A DNA stretch of 49,283 nucleotides, from assembly GCA_947466425.1 (NCBI GenBank), contig CANIBZ010000017.1, positions 1 to 49,283 of the forward strand, written 5' to 3'. Source of the DNA: Flavobacteriales bacterium (GTDB lineage: Bacteria; Bacteroidota; Bacteroidia; Flavobacteriales_D; Sanyastnellaceae). Under the pieces are notes generated by a model. That model searched no databases, was not told where the DNA came from, and saw only the letters and a list, made by a program, of their open reading frames with translations. Both the position numbers and the translations under genes were made by a program. Positions 15,333 through 23,773 of the stretch are shown here, one piece after another; position 1 is the stretch's first letter; each line of letters opens with the position of its first letter.

Positions 15333-16703
15333 CTACTTTCCAATACAAAACTTCCCAAATATCGAATGCAAAATGTCATCCGCCGAGATATTCCCTGTGA
15401 TCTCAGAAAGATGATACAAAGTCTTGCGGATGTCTACGGTGAGGAGGTCGGAAGGGACGCCGAGGTTCATGCCGTTTAAGACTTCATCTAGCGATAAGGC
15501 TGCGAGGCGTAACGATTCGAAATGACGAGCGTTCGTTACCACCGTATCACTTTCATTCAACAATGGCGCGAAGCTTTCAACCAACCAACTGCGTAACTCT
15601 GATATGCCCGCACCTTCTTTCGCAGAGATGCGCAACGTGTTCGCGCCTTCCACCTTCAATTCAAAATTCGGATTCGAATCGATCTTGTTGAAGACCACCA
15701 ACACCTTCGCTTCCGCTCGTGCATGCGAACGAATCGATTCCAACATCTCGTTTATCTGCACTTGAGAAGTATTCACCATATCTACCAACAACAAAACCAA
15801 CTGCGCATGCGACACCTTCTCCATGCTGCGCGCTATGCCCATCTGCTCTATGGTATCCGACGTCTCGCGAATTCCAGCAGTATCTATAAATCGAAACTGA
15901 ATGCCTTCCACATTCAACACCTCCTCCACCGTGTCACGCGTGGTTCCCGCTATGTCGCTCACTATCGCGCGCTCTTCATTCAACAAGGCATTCAACAACG
16001 TTGACTTCCCCGCATTCGGCGCACCAACAATGGCTACCGGAACCCCGTTCTTGATGGCATTGCCCAACTGAAAACTGTCGCGCAACTGAACAACCACCTT
16101 CAAGATTTCATTCAACAAATTCAACAACTGCGTACGATCGGCGAACTCGACATCTTCTTCCGAAAAATCCAATTCCAATTCCAACAAAGAAGCAAAATGA
16201 ATCAAGCGTTCACGCAATCCATCGATCTCCTTCGAAAATCCTCCGCGCATCTGATGCACCGCTTGCTTATGCGCCGCAGCACTTTCAGACGCAATCACAT
16301 CTCCAACGGCCTCTGCCCTACTCAAATCCATTCTTCCATTCAAGTAAGCACGCATGGTGTATTCACCAGCTGTGGCCATGCGACAGCCATTTTCCTGCAA
16401 CAATTGCAAGATGCGCTGCTGCACATAACGCGAACCGTGACAGGCAATTTCAACCACATCTTCCCCCGTAAAACTATGCGGACCTTGAAACAAGGTCACC
16501 ACCACTTCATCCAATATTTCCTTACCATCGAAAATGCATCCGAACAACGCCTTGCGTTTTTGTTCGGGTTGAAGGGGCTTCGAAAATAGTTTGCTCACTA
16601 TTGCCCAGGCCGCCTTTCCGCTTACGCGAACCACCGCAATACCGCCTACTCCTTGCGGTGTAGAAAGGGCACAGATCGTCTCTTCTCTTGAAATTGCATT
16701 CAT
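15333..16703 (-). CDS. mnmE: tRNA modification GTPase MnmE
   Basis: 456 residues from the ATG at 16703; an in-frame TTG 9 bp upstream is less likely. With MnmG it makes the cmnm5 modification of wobble uridine. Domains: formyl-THF-binding N-terminal domain (ETICALSTPQGVGGIAVVRVSG), helical domain, and an embedded G domain with P-loop GAPNAGKST, switch GTTRDTVEE, DTAGIRE and NKID. The C-terminus is the diagnostic FCIGK, carrying the catalytic cysteine. Full length and intact. It diverges from sucD, with 88 bp between start codons. MnmG is not in this window. Confidence 0.97.
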   Translation of the reverse strand: MNAISREETICALSTPQGVGGIAVVRVSGKAAWAIVSKLFSKPLQPEQKRKALFGCIFDGKEILDEVVVTLFQGPHSFTGEDVVEIACHGSRYVQQRILQLLQENGCRMATAGEYTMRAYLNGRMDLSRAEAVGDVIASESAAAHKQAVHQMRGGFSKEIDGLRERLIHFASLLELELDFSEEDVEFADRTQLLNLLNEILKVVVQLRDSFQLGNAIKNGVPVAIVGAPNAGKSTLLNALLNEERAIVSDIAGTTRDTVEEVLNVEGIQFRFIDTAGIRETSDTIEQMGIARSMEKVSHAQLVLLLVDMVNTSQVQINEMLESIRSHARAEAKVLVVFNKIDSNPNFELKVEGANTLRISAKEGAGISELRSWLVESFAPLLNESDTVVTNARHFESLRLAALSLDEVLNGMNLGVPSDLLTVDIRKTLYHLSEITGNISADDILHSIFGKFCIGK

Positions 16704-16791
16704 GTTCTGCAAAAATGAGAAACAATCGGCAATGGAACGACTATTCTTTCCAAATAATGACTAATTTCGCGACAGCAAAAAATATTACCAC

Positions 16792-17664
16792 ATGGGCGTT
16801 TTAGTAAGCAAAGATTCGAAAGTAATTGTTCAAGGATTCACTGGAAGTGAAGGAACATTTCACGCAACACAAATGATTGAATACGGAACCAACGTTGTTG
16901 GTGGTGTTACACCGAACAAAGGTGGACAAACACACCTCGACCGTCCAGTATTCAACACCGTAGCCGATGCAGTAACTGCAACAGGTGCAGATGTGACCAT
17001 TATTTTCGTTCCACCAGCTTTTGCTGCTGACGCTATCATGGAAGCTGCAGCTGCAGGCATTAAAGTAATTGTTACAATTACCGAAGGCATTCCCGTTGCA
17101 GACATGGTGAAAGCAAAAATCTACGCCACCGATCGCGGTGCGACTTTAATAGGCCCTAACTGCCCGGGTATCATTACCGCTGGCGAAGCGAAAGTGGGTA
17201 TCATGCCTGGTTTCGTTTTCAAAAAAGGAAATGTAGGTATCGTTTCTAAATCAGGAACGTTAACCTACGAAGCTGCTGACCAAGTTGCGAAAGCTGGCTT
17301 AGGTGTAACAACTGCTATTGGAATCGGTGGTGACCCAATCATTGGAACTACCACTTTAGAAGCTGTTCAATTGTTAATGAACGACCCTGAAACTCACGGT
17401 ATCATTATGATTGGTGAAATCGGTGGTGAACTTGAGCCAAAGGCTGCCATGTGGATCAAAGAACACGGCACGAAGCCAGTTGTTGGATTCATTGCGGGTG
17501 AAACCGCTCCAAAAGGAAGAACCATGGGTCACGCCGGTGCAATTGTATCTGGAGAAAACGAAAGTGCTTCTGCTAAAAAGCGTATCATGCGCGAATGTGG
17601 CATTCACGTAGTGGATTCTCCAGCTGAGATTGGCGCTAAAATGGCCGAGGTTCTGAAGAAGTAA
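16792..17664 (+). CDS. sucD: Succinyl-CoA synthetase (ADP/GDP-forming) alpha subunit
   Basis: 290 residues, normal for the family. It converts succinyl-CoA to succinate with NTP formation in the citric acid cycle, as a complex with SucC. Seen: CoA-binding Rossmann part ([36 protein letters not shown]), and the ligase domain with the phosphorylated His247 in GHAGAIVSG. The start ATG is preceded by TAATTTCG, a weak -7 box. sucC is not adjacent, as is common in Bacteroidota. The next gene begins 53 bp downstream but is unrelated. Confidence 0.97.
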   Translation: MGVLVSKDSKVIVQGFTGSEGTFHATQMIEYGTNVVGGVTPNKGGQTHLDRPVFNTVADAVTATGADVTIIFVPPAFAADAIMEAAAAGIKVIVTITEGIPVADMVKAKIYATDRGATLIGPNCPGIITAGEAKVGIMPGFVFKKGNVGIVSKSGTLTYEAADQVAKAGLGVTTAIGIGGDPIIGTTTLEAVQLLMNDPETHGIIMIGEIGGELEPKAAMWIKEHGTKPVVGFIAGETAPKGRTMGHAGAIVSGENESASAKKRIMRECGIHVVDSPAEIGAKMAEVLKK

Positions 17665-17717
17665 CCTTTCCCCCTCTTTTCTCGTAAGGAATTTCAGTTT
17701 ACCTTAAATTAGCTAAT

Positions 17718-18788
17718 ATGAAATTCTGCATCATGGGTGGTGGCGTGTCAGGCGCCTTGCTCAATCGCACGTTAACCGAACTCGGACATGACCTTACGGT
17801 GTTTGATAAATCTTCGTTTCAAATGCGAAGTGGTTTCGGATTTCTATTGTTGCCCAATGGAATAGCTGGATTAAAAGAACTCGGCGTTTGGAAAGATGTT
17901 GAGCCTTATTGCCTGCGTATTCGAAAGGTGAATTACATTAACACCAGCGGTGACCTAACCAATCAATTAGACTTCGACGAAGTATACAGCATCAGTCGCT
18001 TCAAGTTTCTTGAGGCGCTTTCTAAAAACAGCACACAAGTCGTTGAAGACTTGGTTAAGCTCTCTAAAACCGGAGACTTCATAGTTGGTGATCACACAAA
18101 CATTCCTTCCAATTCTTTCGACGGAATTCTTGGTTCAGACGGTGTCCATTCGAACACACGCGCATACTTAAACAACAACGCAGAAAATCAAGAAACCGCA
18201 ACCTATGAAGTAATGGGTGTGGTGAAAAGTGATTTCCTCTACAACATGCTTGGCAACGAATTGCACAAATACGCCATAGCAGACAACGGACTTTCTTTGG
18301 GAATACTTCCATTGAAAGACGGTGAAATCATCTGGTATCTTCAAGTGAATAGCATCGACCACGGTGTTCCAAATAGAGACCGAGAGTCGCTCATTAAATT
18401 CTTGAAAGAGAAAGTTGGAAATTGTGAAAACCCTATGATTCAAGCCTTGTTGAATTCAAACATTGAGACAACTTATGTTTGGCAAGGACGCACATTGAAA
18501 AATGTTTCTTGCCTAGCGAAGGAAAACATTTTCCTTTTCGGAGATGCCGCCCACCTCTTCCTTCCCTTTACCAGTCAAGGAACCAACAGCGCCATTGTAG
18601 ACGTGGCTCTTTTCGTACAACATCTAAAATCTGGAAAATCACTTCCGGAATTTGCTAATCAATACAGCGTCGAACGCCTTGCAGAAACCAATGCAATGGT
18701 GAAATCAGGAATTGAAATGATGCACGACTTTTGCTTCACCGATTTCTCCGAAGTAGCCTCGAAGATTCCAATTACAATCATGAAATAA
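17718..18788 (+). CDS. FAD-dependent monooxygenase-like oxidoreductase
   Basis: 356 residues of the PHBH-type (FAD_binding_3) flavoprotein fold. N-terminal dinucleotide motif MGGGVSGALLNRTLTELG with the acidic residue ending strand 2 (VFDKSS); the DG-type motif GILGSDGVHSNTR (about 133-145) and GDAAHLFLPFTSQGTNSAIVD (about 275-295) complete the set. Members hydroxylate or oxidatively demodify aromatic and other small substrates with NAD(P)H and O2, but the substrate here is unknown. The stop codon TAA abuts the ATG of the next gene (18789) with no gap, so the pair is one operon and probably one pathway. Confidence 0.85.
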   Translation: MKFCIMGGGVSGALLNRTLTELGHDLTVFDKSSFQMRSGFGFLLLPNGIAGLKELGVWKDVEPYCLRIRKVNYINTSGDLTNQLDFDEVYSISRFKFLEALSKNSTQVVEDLVKLSKTGDFIVGDHTNIPSNSFDGILGSDGVHSNTRAYLNNNAENQETATYEVMGVVKSDFLYNMLGNELHKYAIADNGLSLGILPLKDGEIIWYLQVNSIDHGVPNRDRESLIKFLKEKVGNCENPMIQALLNSNIETTYVWQGRTLKNVSCLAKENIFLFGDAAHLFLPFTSQGTNSAIVDVALFVQHLKSGKSLPEFANQYSVERLAETNAMVKSGIEMMHDFCFTDFSEVASKIPITIMK

Positions 18789-19940
18789 ATGAAGGCTACG
18801 GATAAAAATTTCCTTTCCGAAAACGCATTCAACATGCGTTGGGCCAATGTGGAAGAAGGCCATATTCCCCTTACAGCAGCCGATTGGGACATTGAAGTTT
18901 CTAGTGCAGTGCGTGAAACGGTAAATGCTTACCTTCAATTCAATTCGTTTCCCTATGGAAATAATTCGGGAATGGATGCTTTCAAAAAAACAATCGCAAA
19001 CCATTTCAACCAAAGAAAAAATGCAGTTGTAAATCCGGAAGAAGTTCTTGCAACCAACAGCGCTGCTAAAGCCATAGATGATGTTTATTCTTTCTTGTTG
19101 AAGGAAGGAGACGAGATACTTATTGCAGATCCAGTAGATTTTTTATTGGCTGAATGCGCGCGAAGAAAAAACGTAATCATCAAACGTTATCAGCAGCGGT
19201 CAAACGGAATTGACCTTGCTGAATTAGATAGACTTGTTACTTCAAATACAAAGGCACTTGTTATATGTAATCCGCATAATCCTTTGGGATATGTGCTTTC
19301 GAAAAAACAACTTGAAACCCTATCCAACTGGGCCAATGAAAAAGGTCTTGTAATTATTTCAGATGAAGTGTGGAGCGACATTGTTCACACGGAAGAATCT
19401 TTCACTTCTATTCGAGCGGTGAATTCGAACGCTTGGATTGTCTATGGATTGTCGAAAGGGTTTGGTCTTGCCGGACTTCGCATTGGCGCAATCATAGCTC
19501 CTAACGAAAAACAGGCTGCATTGCTAGCAGACAGTCAAGGCTATGCGCGTACCATTGAAGGTGCAAGCACACTCTCGCAAATAGCAGCAACAGCTGCCAT
19601 TGAAAAGGGTTGGGGGCACACACAAGAAGCTGTTTCGCTCTTCAAGAAAAACCTTGAACAGGCCGTTAGCGCATTCAACAAAACCGATTTTTTAACTTGT
19701 GAAATGCCGCAAGGGACATTCGTCCTCACCGTTCGTCATCCTTCAACTTGGAACACTGAAATACTTTGTGAACGCATGGTGAATGAAGCAAAAATCCACG
19801 TTGTTCCGGGATTGGAAAAATGGTTTGGACCAGGTGCAATCGGATCTTTCAGAATAAGTTTGGCTACTACTCCAGATATTACTTCCGAGGGTGTCTCGCG
19901 AATTTGCTCGTGGGTAAACACTTACGGCTCCACCCTGTGA
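18789..19940 (+). CDS. PLP-dependent aminotransferase class I/II, PatB/MalY-like
   Basis: 383 residues of fold type I. Seen: SAAKAIDDVYSFLL, the NPHNPLGYVLSKKQL motif (Asn161-Pro165) binding the cofactor, Asp192 in IISDEVWSDIVH, the Schiff-base lysine Lys223 in YGLSKGFGLAGLRIG, and the carboxylate-binding arginine in GSFRISLATTP. The SDE-W-D-I pattern is that of MalY/PatB C-S lyases, although short-chain aminotransferases share it; cystathionine beta-lyase activity cannot be assumed. It directly follows the flavoprotein gene with no intergenic base. Its last 19 bases overlap the convergent deoxynucleoside kinase gene. Confidence 0.85.
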   Translation: MKATDKNFLSENAFNMRWANVEEGHIPLTAADWDIEVSSAVRETVNAYLQFNSFPYGNNSGMDAFKKTIANHFNQRKNAVVNPEEVLATNSAAKAIDDVYSFLLKEGDEILIADPVDFLLAECARRKNVIIKRYQQRSNGIDLAELDRLVTSNTKALVICNPHNPLGYVLSKKQLETLSNWANEKGLVIISDEVWSDIVHTEESFTSIRAVNSNAWIVYGLSKGFGLAGLRIGAIIAPNEKQAALLADSQGYARTIEGASTLSQIAATAAIEKGWGHTQEAVSLFKKNLEQAVSAFNKTDFLTCEMPQGTFVLTVRHPSTWNTEILCERMVNEAKIHVVPGLEKWFGPGAIGSFRISLATTPDITSEGVSRICSWVNTYGSTL

Positions 19941-20551
19941 ATGCCGGGAGCGTAACTATTCGCAATGGTTTCGTTCAAGAATAACAGATCTTCTTTTCGT
20001 TCTACAAAATCGAGCTTGTCGCTCGAAATCATGAGCACCGTTAATTCGGGATGCTGTTGTATGAACGACAAATACTGCTGCTGAATATTTTCTAAATAAG
20101 TCTCCGTGATGCTCTGCTCGTAGGCCCTTCCTCTTTTTTTAATATTTTGAAGCGCTTGCTCAGGTGAGATGTATAGATATACCAAGAGGTCAGGTTGCGG
20201 AAGAGCATTCTCCATGATTTCATACAAACGAAGAAACAATTTGTATTCGTCTTCCTCTAAATTATTCTTCGCGAAGACTTGACATTTCGGTAAAAAATAA
20301 TCGGCAATGACTTTGGGTTGAAACAAATCGGGCGATTGAAAAACACTCTTCAATTGCGCGAAACGTTCCGAAAGAAAACTCAATTCTAAAGGGAAAGCGT
20401 AACGCTTCGGCTCTTCATAAAACTTCGGAAGGAAGGCATTGTCTGCGAATTCTTCCAACACCAATTGAGCATTGTGTTGTTCCGACAACAAATGCGCAAG
20501 CGTGGTCTTACCCGCGCCAATAATGCCTTCTATGACAGTGTAATTGTTCAA
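19922..20551 (-). CDS. Deoxynucleoside kinase
   Basis: 209 residues; TTG start at 20551 inside a TTGA overlap with the folK stop. P-loop GIIGAGKTT (9-17), the EEFADNAFLPKFY substrate loop and the ERFAQLK and LYLYISPEQALQNIKKRGRAYEQ segments (with the Arg-rich LID) mark the dNK/dGK family (dCK-type), which phosphorylates deoxynucleosides in nucleotide salvage. Base specificity (dA, dG or dC) is not readable. In Bacteroidota it commonly follows folK. It converges with the aminotransferase with a 19-bp overlap at the 3' ends. Confidence 0.88.
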   Translation of the reverse strand: MNNYTVIEGIIGAGKTTLAHLLSEQHNAQLVLEEFADNAFLPKFYEEPKRYAFPLELSFLSERFAQLKSVFQSPDLFQPKVIADYFLPKCQVFAKNNLEEDEYKLFLRLYEIMENALPQPDLLVYLYISPEQALQNIKKRGRAYEQSITETYLENIQQQYLSFIQQHPELTVLMISSDKLDFVERKEDLLFLNETIANSYAPGIHRVEP

Positions 20552-21021
20552 TCTTCTTTCTTGTTCAATTCAGCAAGCAATTGTGCAGCATTCATTTTCA
20601 TTTCCGGATGAATCCACTCTGGCCAATTTGCAGCCAATGGCTTCAAAATAAATTCACGCAAATGCATGCGCTCATGCGGCACTTGAATGTGTCCTTCACG
20701 CACAATTTCATCATTGAAAAAGATAACATCTACATCCATCTCGCGATCGAGGTAAACACCCTCTTTGCGCGTTCTTCCGTAATATTCTTCCAACTCAACA
20801 ATTTCTGCATGCAACTTCTCAAGTGTGAGTGCCGTTTGAATTTCCACAAGCTGATTCAAGAAAGGTTCTGTGCCTTCGGGCATGCCCCAGGCTTCTGTTT
20901 CAATCACCTCAGAAACCGTTACAATATCGCCCATGTTGAACGAAATAAACATTCGCGCTTCTTCCAAATTTGCTTCTCTGTCGCCTTCATTTCCACCAAT
21001 GCTTAGCAGTACGCGATTCAT
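20548..21021 (-). CDS. folK: 2-amino-4-hydroxy-6-hydroxymethyldihydropteridine pyrophosphokinase
   Basis: 157 residues from the ATG at 21021 (MNRVLLSIGGNEGD is the usual N-terminus); ATGs upstream at 21030 and beyond are possible but add non-conserved residues. It transfers pyrophosphate from ATP to 6-hydroxymethyl-dihydropterin in folate synthesis. Signatures: LSIGGNEGDREANL and the DREMDVDVIFFND stretch with the two metal-binding Asp residues, followed by VPHERMHLREFILKPL. It is coupled to the downstream kinase by the TTGA overlap and is divergent from sppA. Confidence 0.93.
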   Translation of the reverse strand: MNRVLLSIGGNEGDREANLEEARMFISFNMGDIVTVSEVIETEAWGMPEGTEPFLNQLVEIQTALTLEKLHAEIVELEEYYGRTRKEGVYLDREMDVDVIFFNDEIVREGHIQVPHERMHLREFILKPLAANWPEWIHPEMKMNAAQLLAELNKKED

Positions 21022-21055
21022 TTTTTCCATTGAGCGAAAATACAACTCCCCTGCG

Positions 21056-21063
21056 TAACTTTG
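21056..21063 (+). promoter_or_regulatory. sppA promoter -7 element
   Basis: TAACTTTG fits TAnnTTTG and lies 35 bp before the sppA start codon (21099). A TTG at 21030-21032 is 23 bp upstream, slightly far for the -33 element. Confidence 0.5.
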
Positions 21064-21098
21064 AGCGAAGAAAAACTTCTTCATTCAAATTACTACTT

Positions 21099-22883
21099 AT
21101 GACTTTTTGGAAAACCGTTTGGGCGTCTCTTGTTGGAAACATTATAGCTTCCATATTGGGCACATTGCTCACCATTCTTGTTGTCTTCGCTATTATTGGA
21201 GCTCTTTCTTCATCTGATAGTGTGGTCATGGAGAATGAATCCATTTTAAAAATTAAATTGGAAAATTCATTTACGGAAAGAGGACTCGACACCCCTTCAT
21301 TTAGTTTAGGTGGCGCGGAAGACCGCATTGCCCTGCGCGATTTAGAGCGTGTGTTGCGTTTCGCAAAAACCGACGAACGCATTGAAGGCGTTTATTTGAA
21401 TATCGGTGCCATTGAAGCGGCTCCTGCCATGTTGTTGGAAATGCACAACGCAATCCTCGACTTCAAAACCTCTGGCAAGTGGGTGATTGCCTACAGCGAA
21501 GGTTATTCGCAGGCGGGTTACTTCGTAGCTAGCGCCTCGAATGAAGTTTATATGTATCCGACAGGAACTTTCGATTGGCACGGACTGAATGCGGAAGTGA
21601 TGTTCTATAAAAAGTTGTTAGACAATTTGGAAATAGAAGCGCAAGTGATTCGCGGTCCAAATAACAAATTCAAAAGTGCGGTGGAGCCTTTCATATATGA
21701 CCACATGTCTGACGAAAACCGTTTGCAAATGGCCACTTTCATTGATGATATTTGGAAGGTCATGTGCGAGAAGATTTCCGCTCAACGCGGAGTCTCTGTT
21801 GAGGAGCTGAATGCTTCTGCCACTTCCCTTCGATTCATTAACAACAATACGCTGCTACAATCGAAATTAATTGACGGATTGCTTTATCCAGATGAGATTG
21901 CTGCGAAGATGTCGGCTCGCTTGAAAGACAAAGGCAAGCTCGAAAACGACAAGAAGTTAGAAGATGAAGTGATCTCATACGATCGTTATTTGGCCGTTGT
22001 GAAGATGGAAGACAAAGCTTCTGATGTAGCCGAAGTTGCCGTGGTGTATGCCATTGGTGGAATTGAAAGTGGAAAGGGCGACGATGAAACAATTGGAAGT
22101 GATCGTATAGCGAAAGCCTTGCGCGATGCGCGTTTGGACGAAGGAATTAAAGCGGTGGTGTTGCGCGTGAATTCTCCCGGAGGAAGTGCACTGGCGAGTG
22201 ATGTAATCTGGAGAGAAGCGGAATTGATCAAGCAAAGCGGAAAGGTGTTTGTGGTGAGCATGGGCGATTACGCGGCCTCTGGCGGTTATTACATTGCTTG
22301 CGGAGCAGATCGCATCTTCGCGCAGCCGAATACCATTACAGGATCGATTGGTGTATTTGGAATTATTCCGAACCTGCAGAATTTCTTGGATCATAAGTTG
22401 GGCATCACCTTCGACGCGTACAAGACCCATGAGCACGCGAATATGATGACGTTGACCGCTCCATTGGACACCGTTCAGAAACGCGCCATGCAAGACATGG
22501 TGAGCAACATTTACAACGACTTTACGAGCAAGGTTGCGAGCGGAAGAAACATCTCTCAGGCCTATGTAGATAGCATTGGTCAAGGCCGTGTTTGGAGTGG
22601 TGAAGATGCGTTGAACATTGGACTTGTAGACGAGTTGGGAGGCTTGCGTGAAGCGGTTGCTTATGCTGCAGCGAAGGCTGGCGCGAATGCGAATGCTGTT
22701 CTTGAATTGCCTGAGATGCTTGATCCGTTGGAGGAATTCATTGATGACATTTCTGGTAAATCGGAAGACGCTGTTCTTTCTCGTTTGCTAGGAAGTAGAT
22801 TTAAGAACTATCAAGATATTCGTCAATTGAGCAACGGCGGAAAGATTCAGACGCGTCTTCCATTTTACATCACGGTAGAATGA
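21099..22883 (+). CDS. sppA: Signal peptide peptidase SppA, 67K type
   Basis: 594 residues from the ATG at 21099; longer starts run into the folK gene and are rejected. Membrane serine protease that degrades cleaved signal peptides. One N-terminal membrane segment (about 14-35, IIASILGTLLTILVVFAII) and two tandem ClpP-like domains. The catalytic lysine is Lys192 in FKSAVEPF, and the nucleophile Ser394 is in YAASGGYYIA, the same Ser-Lys dyad as E. coli SppA; the surrounding RVNSPGGSALASD and TITGSIGVFG motifs are intact. It overlaps the next gene by 4 bp (ATGA), so they are coupled. Confidence 0.95.
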   Translation: MTFWKTVWASLVGNIIASILGTLLTILVVFAIIGALSSSDSVVMENESILKIKLENSFTERGLDTPSFSLGGAEDRIALRDLERVLRFAKTDERIEGVYLNIGAIEAAPAMLLEMHNAILDFKTSGKWVIAYSEGYSQAGYFVASASNEVYMYPTGTFDWHGLNAEVMFYKKLLDNLEIEAQVIRGPNNKFKSAVEPFIYDHMSDENRLQMATFIDDIWKVMCEKISAQRGVSVEELNASATSLRFINNNTLLQSKLIDGLLYPDEIAAKMSARLKDKGKLENDKKLEDEVISYDRYLAVVKMEDKASDVAEVAVVYAIGGIESGKGDDETIGSDRIAKALRDARLDEGIKAVVLRVNSPGGSALASDVIWREAELIKQSGKVFVVSMGDYAASGGYYIACGADRIFAQPNTITGSIGVFGIIPNLQNFLDHKLGITFDAYKTHEHANMMTLTAPLDTVQKRAMQDMVSNIYNDFTSKVASGRNISQAYVDSIGQGRVWSGEDALNIGLVDELGGLREAVAYAAAKAGANANAVLELPEMLDPLEEFIDDISGKSEDAVLSRLLGSRFKNYQDIRQLSNGGKIQTRLPFYITVE

Positions 22884-23407
22884 GTTTCGAGAAGAAATCA
22901 ATGGATGAACTTCAGCGATTAAACGCTGAAGAATTTCAGCAAGCTGAAAAGTTTCCGATTGTCTTAATCCTAGATAATTTCCGCAGTGCGTTGAATGTCG
23001 GAAGTCTATTCCGCAGTGCTGATGCGTTTGGCATTGAAGCGATTTACTGTTGCGGAATTACTCCGATTCCTCCACACCGCGAGATTTTGAAGACCGCCTT
23101 GGGTTCAACGGAATCGGTTAGCTGGAAGCATTTCAGCAACACTGCCGCGGCGGTTTTAGAGATACAGGATTCACACGAAGTGTGGGCGTTGGAGCAAACG
23201 CATAACAGTGTTGCTCTTCACACCTTTCACTCGCAGAAGCCTATTGCTTTGGTGTTGGGCAATGAAGTGAATGGTGTAGATGAAGAAGTGCTCAAGCTCG
23301 TTACTGGCTCTCTTGAGATTGAGCAACACGGAACCAAGCACAGCTTGAATGTGTCGGTCAGTGGGGGCGTTGCGTTGTTTCATTTAACGCTACCACTTCG
23401 TGGATGA
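22880..23407 (+). CDS. TrmH/SpoU-family RNA 2'-O-ribose methyltransferase
   Basis: 175 residues, SPOUT class. The three SpoU motifs are present: NFRSALNVGSLFRSADAFGI (about 31-50), ALVLGNEVNGVDEEVL (about 120-135) and EQHGTKHSLNVSVSGGVALFHL (about 148-169). It lacks the N-terminal substrate-binding domain of TrmB/RlmB, so it is a compact family member; tRNA versus rRNA target is unknown. It is coupled to sppA by ATGA. Its last codons (LPLRG) and stop fall on the first hairpin and spacer of the intergenic hairpin array: the TGA is the last three bases of the ATGA spacer, so the C-terminus may have been reshaped by the array. Confidence 0.9.
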   Translation: MSFEKKSMDELQRLNAEEFQQAEKFPIVLILDNFRSALNVGSLFRSADAFGIEAIYCCGITPIPPHREILKTALGSTESVSWKHFSNTAAAVLEIQDSHEVWALEQTHNSVALHTFHSQKPIALVLGNEVNGVDEEVLKLVTGSLEIEQHGTKHSLNVSVSGGVALFHLTLPLRG

Positions 23408-23466
23408 CACAACACGTTGTGATGACACTCTGCGAGTGATGACCACTTCGTGGATGACGCTTCGCG
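23393..23466 (+). repeat. Hairpin array A1 (spacer ATGA, loop mostly TTC)
   Basis: Five short palindromes separated by exactly ATGA: CCACTTCGTGG, CACAACACGTTGTG, CACTCTGCGAGTG, CCACTTCGTGG and CGCTTCGCG. Stems are perfect 3-6 bp; the loops are TTC, AC, TGC, TTC and TTC. It begins inside the last codons of the trmH-like gene. The remainder of the 362-bp gap between the two genes holds a terminator (23547-23576) and array A2. Confidence 0.95.
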
Positions 23467-23546
23467 AAGGAAGAGAGGCAACCAATTATTTCTTCTTCGT
23501 CTTTTTAATACCTTAACTAAAATTTAGACTAAATAACAAATTAAGC

Positions 23547-23576
23547 ATCACGGAGTTTCTGTGATGTTTTTTTTTA
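23547..23576 (+). terminator. Intrinsic terminator of the sppA-trmH operon
   Basis: CATCAC / GTGATG stem (23547-23552 and 23562-23567) with a GGAGTTTCT loop, followed by nine T residues. Confidence 0.85.
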
Positions 23577-23608
23577 GTCTTCTATTCCCCCTAAATAATC
23601 CTGAAAGG

Positions 23609-23773
23609 TCATCGCGAAGCGTCATCCACGAAGTGGTCATCACAACGTGTTGTGTCATCACTCGAAGAGTGTCATCCACGAAGTGGTCATCACAACGTGT
23701 TGTGTCATCACTCGAAGAGTGTCATCCACGAAGTGGTCATCACAACGTGTTGTGTCATCCACGAAGTGGTCAT
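23609..23773 (+). repeat. Hairpin array A2 (spacer TCAT, loop mostly GAA)
   Basis: Ten palindromes separated by exactly TCAT: CGCGAAGCG, then three rounds of CCACGAAGTGG and CACAACGTGTTGTG, with CACTCGAAGAGTG completing the first two, and a last CCACGAAGTGG. The three-hairpin round has a 50-bp period. On the minus strand, the sense of the downstream gene, spacers read ATGA and loops TTC, exactly as in A1 on the plus strand. Confidence 0.95.

Noticed and set aside
20970-21098. Longer SppA start
   Set aside because: It lies in the antisense of folK and lacks signal-anchor character; the ATG at 21099 leads straight into the membrane segment.
23609-23773. CRISPR array
   Set aside because: Units are 9-14 bp palindromes with constant 4-nt spacers; no unique spacers of about 30 bp and no cas genes.
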